A DNA stretch of 64,000 nucleotides from SpSt-77 sp049972045 (GTDB lineage Bacteria > Chloroflexota > Anaerolineae > B4-G1 > DUEL01). Of the stretch, positions 25,313 to 34,142 are shown piece after piece. The notes beneath the pieces were generated by a model that saw only the letters and a program-made list of their open reading frames with translations, was not told the DNA's origin and ran no database searches. Position 1 is the stretch's first letter. The number at the start of each line of letters is the position of its first letter. The stretch is from NCBI GenBank assembly GCA_049972045.1, contig JBMFKS010000001.1, positions 15,325-79,324 of the forward strand. The letters are read 5' to 3'. The position numbers and the translations under genes were made by a program.

Positions 25313-25444
25313 TCACCAGGGAACAGGCCCCAGAATTCCCAGAACCACCAGCAGGATCAGCAGCAGCCCCACAATGATGGCCCATTCGTCCTCGCCCAGG
25401 CGGGAGAAAAACGGTTTTTGCACCGGAGACGGAGACTCTCTCAT
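25313..25444 (-). CDS. Small single-TM membrane protein (43 aa)
   Basis: A gene too short for ordinary ORF calling. ATG at 25444 with AAGGGGG six bases upstream; the charged N-terminus (about 20 residues, ending GEDEW) is followed by one hydrophobic helix (AIIVGLLLILLVVLGILG). It lies 25 bp downstream of the HdrDE-like gene and 16 bp before the YeiH start, in the same direction. Function unknown; accessory subunit of one of its neighbours is plausible. Confidence 0.65.
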   Translation of the reverse strand: MRESPSPVQKPFFSRLGEDEWAIIVGLLLILLVVLGILGPVPW

Positions 25445-25469
25445 CTATGCCCCCTTACAGGTTGGAGCA

Positions 25470-27518
25470 TTATGCCATCTGCTGCGCCACCAGTTCCACC
25501 ACATCCAGCACCCGGACGCGCAACTTCTCCTGCCGGGCCGCACCGGCCAGCGTCCGCTTGCACTGCTGGCAGGCGGAGAGCAGAATCTTCGCCCCCGTGG
25601 CCTGCACCTCGCCGATGCGCCGCTTCGCCACCGCCGCAACCAGGTCCTTATCCGCCATCTCCACGTCCCCGCCGCCGCCGCAGCAGAGGGAGTACTGGTG
25701 GTGATGCTCCATCTCCACCAGCGTCACCCCGGGGATGGCCCGGATGACCGCCCGGGGCGCTTCGTACACGCCACTGGTCCGCCCCAGATCACAGGGGTCA
25801 TGGTAGGTGACCGTCTCCTCCAGCGGCCGCAGGGGGATGCGCCCCTCGGCCAGCAGTTCCGCCAGCAGTTCCGTCAGGTGCAGGACCTCCAAGCCCAGCG
25901 GCTCGCCCAGGACGCGCGGGTAGTCGTGTTTCCAGGTGTGGTAGCAGGACGGGCAGGCCGCGACCAGCCGCCGCGCCCCCGTCCGGCGGACCGCGTCCAG
26001 GTTGTGCCGCATGGTCTCCACCGCCACGTCGCCCATTCCGGCAATGACCAGCGGGAAGCCGCAGCACCACTCCTCCCCACCCAGCGTCAAGTAGTCCACC
26101 CCGGCCCGCTCCAGTACCTGCACCGCGTTCTGGGGGATGGAGTAGGACTGGGGGTAGAAGGACGCGACACATCCTACGAAGAAGACCACCTCCGCCTGCG
26201 TCTTCTTGCCGACCCCCTCCGGGATTTCGGGCAGGTTCTGGCTCCAGATGAGCCGGTTGGCGTTGTCGTCACCGGAGATGTTGTGGGCCGTCAGGAAAGT
26301 CTCCCGGAGACGGTCAAAGACCGCCGGGTAGGCGCCCTGCCGGACCAGGTCCTGGCGCATGGCGATCCAGAGTTCGCGGGTTTGGATGTGGGCTGGGCAA
26401 ACGACGGCGCAACGCCCGCAGAGGGTGCAGTCGTACGTGCCGGTGGAGTGGGTCTGGAGCGCCTCCGGCTGGAGCGGGCGGGGGCCGAAGAGCCGGGCCA
26501 GAAGCCCGTACTGGCCCCGGATGAACCGCCGCACCGCCTCAATCTTGCGCAGCGGCGTGATGGCGTCCAGGTCTGGCTTCTCGGTAAAGGTCGGACACCA
26601 GAGGACGCACTCCCCACAGCGGGTGCAGGCGTCCAGCGCCAGCAGTTCCCGGAAGGTGTAGAGAGCGGGGTCAGGCCGGGACTGGGTACCTCCTATCGCC
26701 GGAGCGGTCTCCGCCTCCTGTACCCGATTCACCGTGGCGGTCAATGCCGTGGCGACCGCGTGCAGAAACTTGGAGTACGGAATGGTGACGATGACGAGAG
26801 AGACCAGCAGGCCGTGGCCCACGTAGAATCCGTCGGCGAGATGTTCCCAGGGGAGATTCCAGCCCGCCAGCAGGCGGGCGAGGGGGTAGCCGATAAACGC
26901 CATATAGGGCGCGGGGCCGTCATAGCGGGCGTTCAGGCGGACAACCTCCGCAATCCAGCCCGTGAGCAGAATCAGCCCCAGCGCGACCACCATCCAGGTA
27001 TCCATCGCGCCGGTCCGAAGTTGGGAGGGGCGGGCCAGATACCGCCGGACGATGTAGAAGATCAGGCCGGCAGTCATCATCAACCCACCGATCTCATTGA
27101 GGAGCGCGGTAACCGGGTGGTCAGCGGTGTACCACATGGCTATCCAGGGGATATGCCCCAGGTGGAACAAGTGGTAGAGCACCTTTTCCGAGAGGGCGGC
27201 CAGACCGGAGAGCGTCATCAGCAGGAGAAATCCGTTCAGCAAGAGAAAGTGGCTTGCCCACCGCCAGCGGCTGGTCCGCCAAAGGCGGCGGTTGAACCAG
27301 GCTTCGGTGATAAAGGCTTTCAGAATAGCGGGGAACTGGCGGCTGAAGATGGCCCGCAGTGCCCGGTTCAGCAAGCTCAGAAATTTTCGCCAGGCCGAGA
27401 CGGTGTTGCTCCCTTCCACCCGTCCCTGAAGCCAGATGCCCACCACATCGGCCAGGCCGATCAGGAAGAGGAGCATCAGGGGAAGATGGATCACCCAGAA
27501 AAGGGTTTCAACGTTCAC
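25470..27518 (-). CDS. HdrDE-like fusion: membrane cytochrome b-type domain plus Fe-S heterodisulfide reductase-like domain
   Basis: 682 residues. About 1-290: five or six TMs with well-placed His, like NarI/HdrE. About 310-400: two ferredoxin motifs CTRCGECVLWCP and CTLCGRCAVVCP. About 440-680: two CCG domains (EEWCCGFP and SLCCGGGGD with SCYHTW and SACQQCK). In HdrD/DsrK proteins the CCG cysteines hold a special [4Fe-4S] cluster that reduces disulfides. This single chain could move electrons between quinones and a disulfide or other thiol substrate. The upstream gene encodes a lipoyl-type H protein, which could be that dithiol substrate (inference). Confidence 0.85.
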   Translation of the reverse strand: MNVETLFWVIHLPLMLLFLIGLADVVGIWLQGRVEGSNTVSAWRKFLSLLNRALRAIFSRQFPAILKAFITEAWFNRRLWRTSRWRWASHFLLLNGFLLLMTLSGLAALSEKVLYHLFHLGHIPWIAMWYTADHPVTALLNEIGGLMMTAGLIFYIVRRYLARPSQLRTGAMDTWMVVALGLILLTGWIAEVVRLNARYDGPAPYMAFIGYPLARLLAGWNLPWEHLADGFYVGHGLLVSLVIVTIPYSKFLHAVATALTATVNRVQEAETAPAIGGTQSRPDPALYTFRELLALDACTRCGECVLWCPTFTEKPDLDAITPLRKIEAVRRFIRGQYGLLARLFGPRPLQPEALQTHSTGTYDCTLCGRCAVVCPAHIQTRELWIAMRQDLVRQGAYPAVFDRLRETFLTAHNISGDDNANRLIWSQNLPEIPEGVGKKTQAEVVFFVGCVASFYPQSYSIPQNAVQVLERAGVDYLTLGGEEWCCGFPLVIAGMGDVAVETMRHNLDAVRRTGARRLVAACPSCYHTWKHDYPRVLGEPLGLEVLHLTELLAELLAEGRIPLRPLEETVTYHDPCDLGRTSGVYEAPRAVIRAIPGVTLVEMEHHHQYSLCCGGGGDVEMADKDLVAAVAKRRIGEVQATGAKILLSACQQCKRTLAGAARQEKLRVRVLDVVELVAQQMA

Positions 27519-27613
27519 AAAACACCCCCGTAGAGCGAGATGGGATGCCCCAATAGCGCGCTCAATTATCCCCCCAGAGGCACCTTTGGGAGTACTGTCC
27601 GCGACGGGCTGGA

Positions 27614-28045
27614 CTACCCCAGCAGGCTCTTGTACTTTGCCGCCTCCTCTTCAATGAAGGCGCGAAATTCGGGGGAATCCGCCCGGAAAAGGTTGTTCAG
27701 TTCCGCCGGGTTGGACATCTCAATCTTGACCAGCCAGCCCTGGTCAAAGGGAGACTGGTTGATCAGAGAGGGCTCAAATTCCAGTTCCTCGTTGACGGCG
27801 ACGATCTTGCCGCTGACGAGCGCGGGGACACGCCCAACCCACTTGCCGGACTCCATAGACATAAAGGTCTGGCCCTGGGTGACGGCTTTCCCCACGGGGG
27901 GGATTTCCACGTAGACAATCTCCTTGGCGATGCGCTGACCGAAATCGGTCAAGCCCTGGACCACGATGTTGCCCTCCACCCGGGCCCAGTTGTGCTGTTT
28001 GTCGTAGTAGAGGTCATCGGGAAATTCAATACCGGCGATCTGCAT
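27614..28045 (-). CDS. gcvH: Glycine cleavage H-like lipoyl carrier protein
   Basis: 143 residues of GcvH fold. The lipoylation Lys is residue 68 in MESGKWVG (family ETVKS/ESxK). No other glycine cleavage gene (P, T, L) is near. GcvH-like proteins also act as lipoate-binding proteins in sulfur-oxidising Hdr-like systems, and this one lies directly upstream of an HdrDE-like gene, so either role is possible. Confidence 0.85.
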   Translation of the reverse strand: MQIAGIEFPDDLYYDKQHNWARVEGNIVVQGLTDFGQRIAKEIVYVEIPPVGKAVTQGQTFMSMESGKWVGRVPALVSGKIVAVNEELEFEPSLINQSPFDQGWLVKIEMSNPAELNNLFRADSPEFRAFIEEEAAKYKSLLG

Positions 28046-28294
28046 GGCGCGCCTCCTATTTCAGGTTGATCCAGGCATTTTTATACCCGGACAAGCCGAA
28101 TTGTCAAGCCTGGCACTCCCGAGGTTTATCCCACATGCGACGCACCGTACAGTGCGTCGCATTTTGCGACTTCGCCCTCCACCGATGCCCGCCGGCCCTG
28201 TGGGTGTTCAAAGAAAGGCCGATTCCCTATCGCGCCCGTGTTGGCGGGAGAGCCTGCCCCGAATCAGACCCGAATTTTGACGGCACACCCCTAC
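28046..28294. other. Intergenic, 249 bp, with a TGCGACGCAC hairpin (28135-28162)
   Basis: Arms 28135-28145 and 28152-28162 (ATGCGACGCAC / GTGCGTCGCAT), perfect 11-bp stem, followed by TTT. A related hairpin is at 54437-54469. No gene recognised. Confidence 0.6.
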
Positions 28295-28397
28295 TGGTTT
28301 GTCAACCGCACTTTTGTGGGTCTTTGCGCCCTCCAGTAGGGCAACTGCGAGCAGTTGCCCTACGCTTCGGACCCATCAGCATAAACTTGACTGACCC
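28295..28397 (-). mobile_element. MITE-like element, copy 3 (103 bp, internally deleted)
   Basis: Inverted relative to the other copies. Ends TGGTTTGTCAACC and TTGACTGACC are kept and the inner palindrome is kept, but about 27 bases (the GGCCGACGCGGCC part) are missing. It is flanked on both sides by CTAC (28291-28294 and 28398-28401). The right CTAC includes the complement of the TAG stop codon of the neighbouring gene. Confidence 0.8.
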
Positions 28398-29666
28398 CTA
28401 CGACCGCCCGCCCGCGGGCAGGAAGCGCCGCACCGTGCGCAGCAGGTGGTCGGGGTCTATGGGTTTGCTGATCCAAGCATCTATCGGGATATGCAGATCG
28501 TCGGGCAGAAGGCCGGCATACTGACTGCTGTCTATGCTGGAGACCATCACCACTGGGATGGTCCGCAGTATCAGGTCGGCGGCCATCTCCTGCGCGACGG
28601 CGACACCTTCCAGCGGTGTCGCCATCATCACGTCCAGCAACACCAGGTCCGGCTTCTCCTCCCGCATCACCCGCAAGGCTTCCGCTCCGTCACGAGCCGC
28701 GCTGACCCGGTAACCGGCCTGGACGAGAATCCGGCGGCTCAGGTCCACGAAGTCCGGGTCGTCGTCCACCACCAGAATCCGCGGCGCTACGCCTGGTTTG
28801 ACCTCTACTTTCTTCTTCGGCCGCAAGTAGCTGAACCAGTAGGTCAATCCGACAAGCCCGGCGCCGCCGATGATGTTCCCGATGGTCACCGGCAGGAGGT
28901 TCCGCAGGAAGAAAGCCCCCCAGGTCAGCGCCGCGAAGTCGGCCGGGGTCTTCCCCACCGTCTCCCAGAAGGCTGACGGTGCCCACGCCTTGATGAATAG
29001 GCCGATGGGGATCAGGTACATGTTGGCTACACTGTGCTCAAACCCGGCGGCCACAAAGGCTGTGATGGGGAAGATAATGGCGAGAATCTTGTCGGTGGTG
29101 GAGCGAGCCGACGCGCAGAGCCACACGGCCAGACAGACCAGTGCGTTACACATCACGCCCAGCGCAAGGGCCTGCAGGAAGCCCAGGCTGCATTTCGCGC
29201 TGGCGATGCTCAGCGCGTTGAGCCCGATCGCTCCGGAGGCAAAGGTATACTGCCCGGTGAGGAACATCAGCAAAGCGGTCAGAACGGACCCGACGAAGTT
29301 GCCCAGGTAGACGATGCTCCAGTTGCGCAGCAGTTGGGCCGTGGTGACTCGGCGACTGGCATAGGCCATCACGATGAGGTTGTTGCCGGTGAAGAGTTCG
29401 GCCCCGGCCACCACGACGGCGATCAGGCCGAGGCAGAAGACCAGACCGCCGACCAGCCGGATCAGCCCGTAAGGAACACCGGCCGCGCCGAGGCCCGTTG
29501 TGACTGTCGTCAGGAAAATGCCCCCCGTGGCGATAAACGCGCCGGCAAGAACCGCCAGGGAGAACATCGTCCAGAAATCCAGATTCGCCTTCGTGACGCC
29601 GACTTCTTCCATTCGGCTGGCCATCTTCGCCGGTGGGTAGGCATCAATCTGCAATTCGTTGCTCAT
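28398..29666 (-). CDS. Formate/nitrite transporter (FNT) channel fused to a response-regulator receiver domain
   Basis: 422 residues from ATG 29666 with AGGAGGAG upstream. Residues about 20-275 are a complete FNT/FocA-NirC channel: AGAELFTGNN, then GNFVGSVL, FEHSVANMYLIP and RNLLPVTIGNIIGGA are family motifs, with six TMs. After a short charged linker (PKKKVEVKP) residues 296-422 form a REC domain: acidic pair 301-302 (VVDDDP), phospho-acceptor Asp 345 (VLLDVMM), Ser in VVMVSS and Lys 401 (ISKPID). No output domain or transmitter follows. The reading frame is continuous, so this looks like a real fusion in which phosphorylation could gate the channel (inference). It is monocistronic. Confidence 0.92.
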   Translation of the reverse strand: MSNELQIDAYPPAKMASRMEEVGVTKANLDFWTMFSLAVLAGAFIATGGIFLTTVTTGLGAAGVPYGLIRLVGGLVFCLGLIAVVVAGAELFTGNNLIVMAYASRRVTTAQLLRNWSIVYLGNFVGSVLTALLMFLTGQYTFASGAIGLNALSIASAKCSLGFLQALALGVMCNALVCLAVWLCASARSTTDKILAIIFPITAFVAAGFEHSVANMYLIPIGLFIKAWAPSAFWETVGKTPADFAALTWGAFFLRNLLPVTIGNIIGGAGLVGLTYWFSYLRPKKKVEVKPGVAPRILVVDDDPDFVDLSRRILVQAGYRVSAARDGAEALRVMREEKPDLVLLDVMMATPLEGVAVAQEMAADLILRTIPVVMVSSIDSSQYAGLLPDDLHIPIDAWISKPIDPDHLLRTVRRFLPAGGRS

Positions 29667-30056
29667 AGGTCTCCTCCTGTTCTGGGATTGCCTATCCGAC
29701 AGGCTCCCCTGGGGAAAGCCCCCTGAGGATACGAAGCATTGACGTGATCCCATCGTGTTTGTCAAAGCCATTCGTCTCTCTTCGGATAGCCCGAAGAACT
29801 TCGCTGAATCAGCCCGACGGTTGACCGTCGGGCGAAAAAGGGCATCCCCGATAACATTGGGGTACCAACGGCGTAAGTCCTACGGGAAACAACAGGGACG
29901 GTGTTCCTCTCTTCATAATATCCTGAATTGCCTCATGGGCAAGTGACAATGATCCATCTGATGGATGACGTTTATCCTTGCGGCCCTTCGTCTCGCTCGG
30001 GTAGTAGGACAAGGTAGTAGGACAAGGCTGAGCCTTGTCCTACGGTGTTTCGGCGC
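29667..30056. other. Divergent intergenic region with several hairpins
   Basis: About 390 bp. Upstream of the FNT-REC start (minus strand) are a CAGGGGGC...GGAGCCTG fold near 29703-29728 and CTTCGG/CCGAAG (29780-29796). A perfect GCCCGACGG-TTGA-CCGTCGGGC hairpin is at 29812-29833, one of three such copies. 30001-30043 holds direct repeats GTAGTAGGACAAG and a 12-bp stem (30017-30028 / 30032-30043). No gene recognised; a structured 5' leader of the channel gene is possible. Confidence 0.55.
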
Positions 30057-30084
30057 TTGACAATCCCCCCGCCCCTGTTAAAAT
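30057..30084 (+). promoter_or_regulatory. lepA promoter (leaderless type)
   Basis: TTGACA (30057-30062), 16-base spacer, TAAAAT (30079-30084). ATG is at 30093, only 9 bases beyond, with no Shine-Dalgarno sequence. Confidence 0.75.
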
Positions 30085-30092
30085 GAGAACCG

Positions 30093-31895
30093 ATGGGCCA
30101 GGAAACCATCCGCAACTTCTGCATCATCGCTCACATAGACCACGGCAAATCCACACTGGCCGACCGGCTCCTGGAACTGACCGGCACCATCTCCCCGCGG
30201 GAGATGGCCGAGCAGGTGCTGGACTCTATGGACCTGGAGCGGGAGCGGGGGATCACCATCAAGGCGTCGGCGGTGCGGATGACCTACCGCGCCGCCAACG
30301 GCCAGGCCTACGAACTGAACCTGATAGATACCCCCGGCCACGTGGACTTCTCCTACGAGGTGAGCCGCGCGCTGGCGGCCTGCGAGGGTGCCCTTCTGGT
30401 GGTGGACGCCTCCCAGGGTATAGAGGCCCAGACCATGGCCAATCTCTACCTGGCCCTGGACGCCGGGCTGGAAATCATCCCCGTCGTCAACAAAATAGAC
30501 CTTCTCGCCGCCCGGCCCGACGAAGTGGCGGCGGAGGTGGCTGACCTGCTGGGCGTCCCCGCCGAGGAGGTCCTGCGGGTCTCTGCCAAAGAGGGGACTA
30601 ACATCCCCGCAGTGCTGGAGGCAGTTGTCCGGAGAATCCCCCCACCCTCCGGCCGTCCCGATGCCCCCCTGAGAGCCCTCATCTTTGACTCCCACTACGA
30701 CCCCTACAAGGGCGTTGTCGCCTACGTACGCGTGGTGGACGGCGCGGTGGAGAAAGGGCGTCGGCTGATGCTGATGTCCTCCGGCCTGGAGACGGAACCG
30801 GTGGAAATCGGCATCTTCACCCCCGGTATGCAGCCGACAGGCCGCCTGGAGACCGGCGAGGTCGGCTACATCGCCACCGGCCTGAAAACCGTCCGCGAGT
30901 GCCGGGTCGGCGATACACTGACCGATGCCGCCCGTCCGGCCGAAGAGCCCCTCCCCGGCTACCGCCCGGCCAAGCCCATGGTCTTCGCCAGCCTGTATCC
31001 GGTGGAGGCGGAGGAGTATCAGAACCTGCGGGACGCGCTGGAGAAACTCCGCCTCAACGACGCCGCCCTGACCTTTGAGCCGGAGACGTCGCAGGCCCTG
31101 CAATTCGGCTTCCGCTGCGGCTTCCTGGGCCTCTTCCACATGGAGATCGTCCAGGAACGGCTGGAGCGGGAGTATGGCCTGGACCTCATCGCCACCGCCC
31201 CCAGTGTGGCTTACCAGGTCGTCACCACCCGGGGAGAAGTGCTGGAGGTCTCCCGCCCTGCCGACCTGCCTGACCCGTCGGTCATCCGGGAAATCCGGGA
31301 GCCGTGGATGAAGGTGCAGATTTTCACCCCCGCCGCCTCCATCGGCCCGGTGATGGAACTGGTCACCCGCCGCCGGGGCCAGTACGAGACGACAGAGTAC
31401 CTGGATAGCCAGCGGGTGGTGCTGACATTCCATATGCCCCTCTCCGAGATGATCGTGGACCTCCACGACCGGCTGAAATCGGCCACGCGGGGCTACGCCT
31501 CTATGGACTACACCTTTGAGGGCTACCGGCCCGGCGACCTGGTGAAGATGGACATTCTGGTCAACGAACAGCCGGTGGACGCGCTGGCGCTCATTGTCCA
31601 CCGGGACCAGGCCTACGAGAAGGGGTCGGCGCTGGTGCGGAAGATGAAAGAAGTCATCCCCCGCCAGTTGTTCCCCGTGCCCATCCAGGCGGCCATCGGG
31701 GGGCGCGTCATCGCCCGGGAAACGGTGCGGGCGCTCCGGAAGGACGTGCTGGCGAAGTGCTACGGCGGCGACGTCACTCGCAAGCGGAAACTGTTGGAGA
31801 AGCAGAAGGCGGGGAAGAAACGGCTCAAACAGTTCGGGCAGGTGGTGCTTCCTCAGGAAGCGTTCCTGGCCATCCTGAGGTTGGAAGAAGAATAA
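30093..31895 (+). CDS. lepA: Elongation factor 4 (LepA)
   Basis: 600 residues, standard length. G1 AHIDHGKST (13-21), G3 DTPGH, G4 NKID, and the conserved FRCGFLGLFHME segment. The LepA C-terminal domain is present, with family motifs RGYASMDY and ARETVRALRKDVLAKCYGGD. LepA remodels ribosomes during initiation or translocation. Leaderless promoter immediately upstream. Confidence 0.96.
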   Translation: MGQETIRNFCIIAHIDHGKSTLADRLLELTGTISPREMAEQVLDSMDLERERGITIKASAVRMTYRAANGQAYELNLIDTPGHVDFSYEVSRALAACEGALLVVDASQGIEAQTMANLYLALDAGLEIIPVVNKIDLLAARPDEVAAEVADLLGVPAEEVLRVSAKEGTNIPAVLEAVVRRIPPPSGRPDAPLRALIFDSHYDPYKGVVAYVRVVDGAVEKGRRLMLMSSGLETEPVEIGIFTPGMQPTGRLETGEVGYIATGLKTVRECRVGDTLTDAARPAEEPLPGYRPAKPMVFASLYPVEAEEYQNLRDALEKLRLNDAALTFEPETSQALQFGFRCGFLGLFHMEIVQERLEREYGLDLIATAPSVAYQVVTTRGEVLEVSRPADLPDPSVIREIREPWMKVQIFTPAASIGPVMELVTRRRGQYETTEYLDSQRVVLTFHMPLSEMIVDLHDRLKSATRGYASMDYTFEGYRPGDLVKMDILVNEQPVDALALIVHRDQAYEKGSALVRKMKEVIPRQLFPVPIQAAIGGRVIARETVRALRKDVLAKCYGGDVTRKRKLLEKQKAGKKRLKQFGQVVLPQEAFLAILRLEEE

Positions 31896-31990
31896 GCGTT
31901 CGCCACCAAGTCGCCAGGGAACGGTAAGCCCCCATTCCTTTCAGCCTCCTCGTCTTGGGCCTGGCATGGCACCAACTGGTGGAAGGCGCA

Positions 31991-32806
31991 ATGGAAGGCG
32001 GACTGGTCTGTCGGTATTGTGGCCGCCCGATCGCGGTGCCGGCCTCTAACTGCCCCTGGTGCGGGCGGACCATTATGGTCATCTGCGCTCACTGCAAGCA
32101 GTACACCGATGACCAGGGGACAGTCTGTGAGCACTGCGGCGCTCCGCTGGAGCCGGACCGGCTGGAATCGCTCCGCATCGGGGTCGGAGTGGATAGCCGG
32201 ACGGCCCAATGGATTGCCGACTGCCAGCGCGCCCGCCTGGTGGCCAGTGGTGTGATAGCCCTCCATCTCCCCGACTTCTTTTATGCCGATGCCCAGCGCC
32301 GGACCGTTCTGGTGGACCTCTTTGGCCCCTCTCTGACCCCCCAACGGGAAGCCGCGGCCCTGCTGTTTGCCGCGGTTGCCTATCTGATCCAACATGGGTA
32401 CTGCGCGCTTCAGCCCGCTGGGGAGGGTGAATCCCCGCTCTGGGCCGAAGTCCGGCCGTGGGATGGGCAAATTCTCAGCCTGGAGGGCGCGCTGGCCCGG
32501 CAGGCCGGCCTGGGCCAGACTCTGACCCAATCCCTCCGGCAGGCCGTGGCGGAAGGGGCGGGCATCACCCCGGAGCAGGAGCGGCCTGCTGGCCGGCAGA
32601 GACGGCCCACGGCCGCACCGTTCGCCCGTCCTGTCGCCGAAGCGGTGGTGGAGGCGGCCCGCCGCACCGTCCTCCCCGAGCACCAGGAGAAAGAGGCATG
32701 CCGGGAGATTTACCGGTTACTGCTCCAGTTTGTCCAGCATGACCCCGCCCGGGCCCGCCGCATCGCCGGGGAGGTTCTGGAGGCCCTGGCCTGGTTTCCG
32801 GCTTGA
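31991..32806 (+). CDS. Double zinc-ribbon protein of unknown function
   Basis: 271 residues from ATG 31991 (GGAAGG upstream). Eight Cys in four pairs (7/10, 21/24, 32/35, 46/49) form two zinc ribbons. The rest is helical, with a low-complexity Arg/Pro linker near 205-225 and no recognised catalytic motif. It follows lepA by 95 bp. Confidence 0.65.
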   Translation: MEGGLVCRYCGRPIAVPASNCPWCGRTIMVICAHCKQYTDDQGTVCEHCGAPLEPDRLESLRIGVGVDSRTAQWIADCQRARLVASGVIALHLPDFFYADAQRRTVLVDLFGPSLTPQREAAALLFAAVAYLIQHGYCALQPAGEGESPLWAEVRPWDGQILSLEGALARQAGLGQTLTQSLRQAVAEGAGITPEQERPAGRQRRPTAAPFARPVAEAVVEAARRTVLPEHQEKEACREIYRLLLQFVQHDPARARRIAGEVLEALAWFPA

Positions 32807-32830
32807 CAAATCAGCCAGTTGGGCTATAAA
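32803..32830 (+). promoter_or_regulatory. Promoter of the liv operon
   Basis: TTGACA (32803-32808, overlapping the upstream stop codon), 16-base spacer, TATAAA (32825-32830). Leader of about 140 bases before ATG 32974 (AAAGGAGGAG). Confidence 0.75.
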
Positions 32831-32973
32831 TAAAACCAGCAGGTGAAGCCAGCCACGAGGTAAAAGGAGGTGCGCAGGGGGAAAAGAACAGACTCCGTTG
32901 ATCCACAACCTGTCCTCTCCATCCATATTTTACATTTTACTCCACTGTTCCCAAATCCTGAAAGGAGGAGAAA

Positions 32974-34128
32974 ATGCTCCGGAAGATCCTGCTGTTGGCG
33001 CTCGCTGCCATCCTGGTGCTGCCGCTTTTTGCCGGGTGTAAGCCCAAAGAGGCTGGCCCCATCAAAATCGGCGTGGAACTTCCGCTGACGGGGGACTACG
33101 CCTACGAGGGGCAGGGGATGCTGAAGTCCATCCAGTTGCTGGTGGACCAGACCAATGCGGCTGGTGGGCTGCTGGGCCGCAAGGTGGAACTGGTGGTGGA
33201 GGACGACGCCGGGGATGCCGGCCAGGCCTCTCAGGTAGCCCAGAAACTGGTGGACGCGGGAGTGATCGCCGTCATTGGCGCCTACAACTCCAGCGCCACC
33301 GAACCGGCCTCCGTCATTTACAATCAGGCGGGCATTCTCCACATCACCCCCTCCTCCACCGCCACTCGGCTCACCGAGAAGGGCTTCCAGCGTTTCTTCC
33401 GCGTCTGCTTCCTGGATGACCGGCAGGGGCTCTTCGCGGCCAAGTTCATGAAAGAGGTATTGGGCGCCCAGAAAATCGGCATCCTCCACGACAACTCCAC
33501 TTACGCCCAGGGCCTGGCGGAGCACACCAAGCGGTATGCCGAGCAGTTGGGAATGAACGTGGCCTTCTACGACGCCATCAACCCGGCCGATAAGGACTTC
33601 ACACCCACCCTGACCCGCATCGGCGGCGCCGGCCTGGATGCCATCTACTTCACCGGTTACCATGCCCAGGGCGGCTTGCTCCTGAAGCAGTCCGGCGACC
33701 TGGGGCTGAAACTCCGGTGGGTGATGGGCAACGCCTGCAACAACCCGGAGTTGATCCAGATTGCCGGGGTGGAGAACGCGGCGGGGACCTACGTCACCAC
33801 CGAGCCGCTGCCGAAGGACGTGAACGTCCCCGAGGCCAAGAAGTACGTGGAGGACTTCAAGGCCCGCTACGGCGAGGAGCCGGCCAGCGTCTGGTGGATG
33901 ATGGCCGCCGAGGCCTTCAATGTCATCCGCTACGCGATTGAACAGACCAAGTCCACCGACCCGAAGGTGCTGGCGGAGTTCCTCCATCAGGCCAAGAACA
34001 TCAACGGCATCACCGGCCCCATCCTGGGCTGGGATGAGAAGGGCGACCGCCTGGGCACCATCCATGTGGCCTACATCATCAACGAGAAGGGCGAGTTCAT
34101 CCTGAACCCGCAGCAGCCGTCACCGTAG
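32974..34128 (+). CDS. livK: Branched-chain amino acid/amide ABC transporter substrate-binding lipoprotein
   Basis: 384 residues. Signal peptide with lipobox LFAGC (Cys 22). Periplasmic-binding type I fold: IGVELPLTGDYAYEG, GLLGRKVELVVEDD, AVIGAYNSSATEPAS. The Ser/Thr cluster that binds the ligand alpha-carboxylate is visible. Ligand could be branched-chain amino acids, amides or urea. First gene of livKHMGF. Confidence 0.92.
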   Translation: MLRKILLLALAAILVLPLFAGCKPKEAGPIKIGVELPLTGDYAYEGQGMLKSIQLLVDQTNAAGGLLGRKVELVVEDDAGDAGQASQVAQKLVDAGVIAVIGAYNSSATEPASVIYNQAGILHITPSSTATRLTEKGFQRFFRVCFLDDRQGLFAAKFMKEVLGAQKIGILHDNSTYAQGLAEHTKRYAEQLGMNVAFYDAINPADKDFTPTLTRIGGAGLDAIYFTGYHAQGGLLLKQSGDLGLKLRWVMGNACNNPELIQIAGVENAAGTYVTTEPLPKDVNVPEAKKYVEDFKARYGEEPASVWWMMAAEAFNVIRYAIEQTKSTDPKVLAEFLHQAKNINGITGPILGWDEKGDRLGTIHVAYIINEKGEFILNPQQPSP

Positions 34129-34142
34129 GCGTTGTGCCCGCC

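Noticed and set aside
27614..28045. Glycine cleavage operon
   Set aside because: Only the H-like protein is present; P, T and L genes are absent from the window.
32831..32973. Riboswitch in the liv leader
   Set aside because: No recognisable conserved core or stable nested stems.
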